In this document: piece after piece, positions 11,305 through 14,119 of the stretch
Position numbering within the stretch: position 1 is the stretch's first letter
Layout of the letters: each line of letters opens with the position of its first letter
Made by a program: the position numbers and the translations under genes
Notes under the pieces: model-generated
Seen by the model: only the letters and a program-made list of their open reading frames with translations
Databases searched by the model: none
Told to the model about the DNA's origin: nothing
Origin: an uncultured Bacilli bacterium
GTDB taxonomy: Bacteria; Bacillota_I; Bacilli_A; RF39; UBA660
Reading direction: 5' to 3'
Length of the DNA: 14,119 nt
Assembly: GCA_944363685.1 (NCBI GenBank)
Contig: CALVUV010000022.1
Coordinates: 1 to 14,119 of the forward strand

Positions 11305-12677
11305 TGGAAAAAATTACAATGGAAGAGTTAGTTAATTACTGTAAACAATATGGAATCATATTCCAAGGAAGTGAAATTTATGGAGGACTTGCTAATACAT
11401 GGGATTACGGTCCAGTAGGTGTACTTTTAAAAAATAATATAAAAAATGCTTGGTTAAAAAAATTTATCCAAGAAGATATCAATAATGTAGGATTAGATTC
11501 TGCTATTCTAATGAATCCTAAAACATGGGAAGCTAGTGGACATTTAGCAACATTCTCTGATCCTTTAATAGATTGTAAGAAATGTAAGACAAGACATAGA
11601 GCAGACAAACTAGTAGAAGCTACTGGAGTAGAAGATGCTGGTGGTATGAATCATGAAGAGTTAATGAATTATATTAAAGAACACAATGTTACTTGTCCAA
11701 ACTGTGGAGCTTTAGATTATACAGATATTAGAGAATTTAACTTAATGTTTAAAACATTCCAAGGAGTTACTGAAGATAATAAAAGTACAATTTATTTAAG
11801 ACCTGAAACTGCTCAAGGTATATTTGTTGACTTTTTAAATGTAGAAAGAAGTATGAGACTTAAAGTTCCTTTTGGAATTGGTCAAATTGGTAAAAGTTTT
11901 AGAAATGAAATAACACCAGGTAACTTTATATTTAGAACAAGAGAATTTGAACAAATGGAATTAGAGTTTTTCTGTAAACCAGGAACAGAATTAGAATGGC
12001 ATAAATATTATAAAGACTTTTGTTATAACTTCTTACTTAGTTTAGGTATTAATAAAGATAATTTAAGACTTAGAGATCATAAAAAAGAAGAATTAAGTCA
12101 CTATAGTAATGCTACTACTGATATAGAATATAAGTATCCATTTGGTTTTAGCGAACTATGGGGAGTAGCTAGTCGTACTGATTATGATTTATCTTCTCAT
12201 GAGAAGGTATCTAATGTAAGCCAAGAATATTTAGATCCTATAACTAATGAAAAATATATTCCATATGTTATTGAACCAAGTGTTGGTGTAGATAGATTAT
12301 TTTTAAGTATATTATGCGATGCTTATCAAAAGGAAACTTTAGAAGATGGAACAGAAAGAGAAATATTTAAAGTTCATCCTTTCCTTGCTCCATATAAAGT
12401 AGCAATATTACCTTTAGTTAAGAAAAGACATAGCGATAAGGCTCTAGATATTTACAAAATGTTATCTAAAGAATTTTCCGTAAGTTATGATGAAACAGGT
12501 TCTATTGGTAAAAGATATAGAAGAAGTGATGCTATTGGAACACCTTTCAGTTTAACTGTTGATGATAATACAATAGATAATGGAACTGTTACAATTAGAG
12601 ATAGAGATACAATGGAACAAGTAACATTAAAACTTGATGAAGTTATTCCATATATTAATGAAAGGATTAAATTCTAA
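11304..12677 (+). CDS. glyQS: Glycyl-tRNA synthetase, single-chain class II type
   Basis: 457 residues, the homodimeric alpha-2 type common in Bacilli, not the alpha/beta pair. It charges tRNA-Gly with glycine using ATP. Visible features are YGGLANTWDYGPVG (26-39), a zinc-binding pair CKKC (91-94) and CPNC (131-134), RPETAQGIF (166-174), motif 2 FRNEITPGNFIFRTREFEQM (199-218), motif 3 EPSVGVDRLFLSIL, and a C-terminal anticodon-binding domain beginning near KVAILPLV. The start overlaps the LOG-like gene by one base and the stop overlaps the next gene by one base, so all three are coupled. No T-box is seen upstream. Its substrate tRNA-Gly(TCC) is also encoded in this window. The gene is often named glyS in Bacilli. 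Confidence 0.97.
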   Translation: MEKITMEELVNYCKQYGIIFQGSEIYGGLANTWDYGPVGVLLKNNIKNAWLKKFIQEDINNVGLDSAILMNPKTWEASGHLATFSDPLIDCKKCKTRHRADKLVEATGVEDAGGMNHEELMNYIKEHNVTCPNCGALDYTDIREFNLMFKTFQGVTEDNKSTIYLRPETAQGIFVDFLNVERSMRLKVPFGIGQIGKSFRNEITPGNFIFRTREFEQMELEFFCKPGTELEWHKYYKDFCYNFLLSLGINKDNLRLRDHKKEELSHYSNATTDIEYKYPFGFSELWGVASRTDYDLSSHEKVSNVSQEYLDPITNEKYIPYVIEPSVGVDRLFLSILCDAYQKETLEDGTEREIFKVHPFLAPYKVAILPLVKKRHSDKALDIYKMLSKEFSVSYDETGSIGKRYRRSDAIGTPFSLTVDDNTIDNGTVTIRDRDTMEQVTLKLDEVIPYINERIKF

Positions 12678-13393
12678 TGGGACCAATTATTGGTATATTA
12701 ACTAGAAGTGGTTTAGATGAAAATAATAGACCTATAGAATACTGTATGGAAAGTACAAGAAGAGCGATTATTAAAGCAGGAGGTGTACCTCTTCTATTAA
12801 CACCTCCTCAAGATATAGATTATTTTACTACTAAAAGTAGGGAAATGCCTGATTTAACTCCTATAGAACAAGAAATGATTTTATATCAAATAGAACAATT
12901 AGATGGTCTATTTATTCCTGGAGGAGATAAAATAACTAAATATGATTACTATGTTTTACATCACTGTCTAAAAAGAAATATTCCTATCCTTGGTGTATGT
13001 TTAGGAATGCAGTTAATTGCTAACTACAAAATAGATAATTTTAAACTATTAGAAGTTCCTGATAAAGAACTACACTATAAAGATCATTCTGTTTTAGCAC
13101 ATCCTGTTAATATAGATAAAAATAGTCTTCTTTACAAAATAATAAATAAAGAAGAGATAATGGTTAACTCACATCATTTAAGATGTGTTGATTACACTAA
13201 AGAATGTAGAGTAACTGCTAAAAGTCCTGATGGAGTAATAGAAGCAGTAGAATTAAAAAATTATGATTTTTGTTTAGGAGTAATGTGGCACCCAGAAGCT
13301 AATATAGAAACTGATATAAATTCTAAGAAGATATTTGATTGTTTTTTAAAGAAAGCTAAGAATAGAAAAGAAGTTAAGAGTCTTAATAAGTAG
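12677..13393 (+). CDS. Peptidase C26 / class I glutamine amidotransferase-like hydrolase
   Basis: 238 residues, soluble. The fold is class I GATase: start GPIIGILTR, FIPGGDKI (79-86, oxyanion region), nucleophile Cys108 in GVCLGMQ (106-112), and HPE with His205 and Glu207 (VMWHPEA). Relatives include PuuD, which hydrolyses gamma-glutamyl-GABA, and gamma-glutamyl hydrolases. The catalytic triad is complete, so a gamma-glutamyl hydrolase is likely, but the substrate cannot be fixed. No other polyamine or GABA gene is nearby. The ATG shares one base with the glyQS stop (TAATG), indicating translational coupling with glyQS. It ends 12 bases before the disrupted gene. Confidence 0.87.
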   Translation: MGPIIGILTRSGLDENNRPIEYCMESTRRAIIKAGGVPLLLTPPQDIDYFTTKSREMPDLTPIEQEMILYQIEQLDGLFIPGGDKITKYDYYVLHHCLKRNIPILGVCLGMQLIANYKIDNFKLLEVPDKELHYKDHSVLAHPVNIDKNSLLYKIINKEEIMVNSHHLRCVDYTKECRVTAKSPDGVIEAVELKNYDFCLGVMWHPEANIETDINSKKIFDCFLKKAKNRKEVKSLNK

Positions 13394-13405
13394 GGAGATT
13401 TTGGT

Positions 13406-14070
13406 ATGAGAATAAATGCTTATGAAAAGTTTTTAAAAACAATAGATGAAAATATAGGTGTGCCAGTATCATCTAGAGATGTAGCAGATGAAATTGAATT
13501 AGCTGATATGCTAAAAGAACTTGATAGAATAGGCTTTTCGCTTATAAGAATTAATTAGTAAATCTTACAACGAAAGAAGAAGCTAAGGCTTGGCAACAGT
13601 TTTTAGTTGATAGTAGTCCAAAAAATGATATATTTAATAATAAAGATATTAAAATTAAAGAAACTAGTATTAATTTTGGTGAAAGATATTGTGGTTCACA
13701 CTTTATAACTTATAGAAATTCAAGAGATAATTCTTTGATATTAAAAAAATATAGACAAGGTTATCCTATATCAAAGTATAGATATGAAAGTGATGATTTA
13801 ATTAGGTTATGTGGATATTTTAGTCGTTATTTAGAAATAATTTATAAAGAAGGAGAACCAATTTATACTGAACTTTCAGATAAGTATAATGTAGCGATGG
13901 CTAATTTTAATCCAAATGACCCTATTGATGTTAAATGTATTGTAGATAGAATTGATGAAGAAATAGATGCTATTTGTGGCGTTATTGCTACCAATTTAAC
14001 TGAGTTTCAAAAAAATAAAGACGAAAAGAAGAGCGTAAAGACTTTGAGTTTAGGTAAAAATAAAACTTGA
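13406..14070 (+). pseudogene. Unrecognised gene broken by a one-base frameshift
   Basis: Frame 1 runs from ATG 13406 (GGGAG at 13393-13397, 8 bases upstream) for 50 codons to TAG 13556-13558. Another frame is open from 13555 to TGA 14068-14070 for 171 codons, with no start codon at its beginning. Adding one base near 13553-13556, for example a third A in ATTAATTAG, would join them into about 222 residues. Both parts share the codon use of neighbouring genes, so this looks like one gene with a recent one-base deletion or an assembly error. There is no slippery heptamer for programmed frameshifting. I do not recognise the family. The joined protein is soluble and charged, with a Cys/His patch (GERYCGSHFITYR) and a Lys-rich tail. 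A shorter TTG 13735 start is possible but has no binding site. Confidence 0.65.
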
Positions 14071-14095
14071 CAAAGAAAAAGTGAAAATGTGTTAT
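14067..14095 (+). promoter_or_regulatory. Promoter-like element for the next gene
   Basis: A perfect -35 TTGACA (14067-14072), 17-base spacer, and TGTTAT (14090-14095), which matches the -10 at four of six bases. The element overlaps the stop codon of the broken gene and the terminator hairpin. Confidence 0.4.
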
Positions 14096-14113
14096 CCACA
14101 GATTCACTTTTTT
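14076..14113 (+). terminator. Rho-independent terminator-like hairpin at the window end
   Basis: Outer stem AAAAAGTGAA (14076-14085) with TTCACTTTTT (14103-14112), small internal loop, inner stem TGTG/CACA (14088-14091 with 14097-14100), loop TTATC. The T-run ends at 14113. It could work on both strands because the left arm starts with A-run. Confidence 0.6.
14092..14100 (+). promoter_or_regulatory. Perfect DnaA box in the terminator loop and next to the promoter
   Basis: TTATCCACA matches the high-affinity DnaA box exactly. It overlaps the -10 of the promoter-like element. Bound DnaA could affect transcription of the next gene. Only one box is present here, so this is not an origin. Confidence 0.4.
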
Positions 14114-14119
14114 AAGCAT

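Noticed and set aside
11405..11608. Leftward 67-residue open frame inside glyQS
   Set aside because: Antisense to conserved glyQS coding sequence, no binding site.
13535..13565. Programmed -1 frameshift joining the two parts of the terminal gene
   Set aside because: The only window for a slip is after codon 13553-13555 and there is no X XXY YYZ heptamer or downstream stem; a one-base deletion explains it better.
1..14119. Mycoplasma-like code (TGA as Trp) and CRISPR arrays
   Set aside because: TGA ends several genes at the expected family lengths and Trp is encoded by TGG. No array of regularly spaced repeats is present.

Overview
The window is very AT-rich Gram-positive chromosome. The conserved backbone (rpsU, yqfC, yqfD, ybeY, dgkA, era, yqzL, recO, glyQS) has the order usual for Bacillota. 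Arginine is mostly AGA, TGG encodes Trp and TGA is used as a stop, so the code is standard and not the Mycoplasma code. YqfC and YqfD suggest a lineage with sporulation ancestry. My best guess is an uncultured gut-type member of the Bacilli (Erysipelotrichales or RF39-like); this is inference from gene order and composition only.

Region 1 (1-323) holds the start of a leftward gene that runs off the edge, a decayed tRNA-Gly-like sequence on the + strand, a leftward terminator, and an intact leftward tRNA-Gly(TCC) with a consensus promoter.

Region 2 (324-3818) is the accessory island and the most interesting part. A leftward tandem-HTH regulator faces a rightward operon made of a C39-peptidase ABC exporter, a very small membrane-anchored accessory protein, two overlapping bacteriocin-like precursor peptides with nearly identical 15-residue leaders, and a possible third hydrophobic peptide that could give immunity. 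The two precursors are 49 and 57 residues long. Consecutive genes overlap by 4-17 bases, which suggests tight translational coupling. No modification enzyme is visible, so the simplest reading is an unmodified two-peptide (class IIb-like) bacteriocin: the exporter would cut off the leaders and export both peptides. Notable details are a Gly-Lys in place of Gly-Gly at one cleavage site, a single Cys near the C-terminus of each mature peptide, and no ordinary start codon at a sensible distance from the exporter's ribosome binding site.

Region 3 (3844-7062) starts with rpsU, which has its own promoter and terminator. Then come yqfC-yqfD, a VanZ-family membrane gene where phoH is usually found, ybeY and dgkA.

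Region 4 (7063-13393) holds a HAD phosphatase after a 193-base leader, era, the tiny yqzL, recO, a PAP2 phosphatase-DgkA kinase fusion, a LOG-like protein, class II glycyl-tRNA synthetase and a class I glutamine amidotransferase-like hydrolase. The last three overlap by one base each.

Region 5 (13394-14119) is an unrecognised gene broken by a one-base frameshift. It is followed by a terminator hairpin whose loop carries a perfect DnaA box, next to a promoter-like element for whatever gene lies beyond; gene order predicts dnaG.
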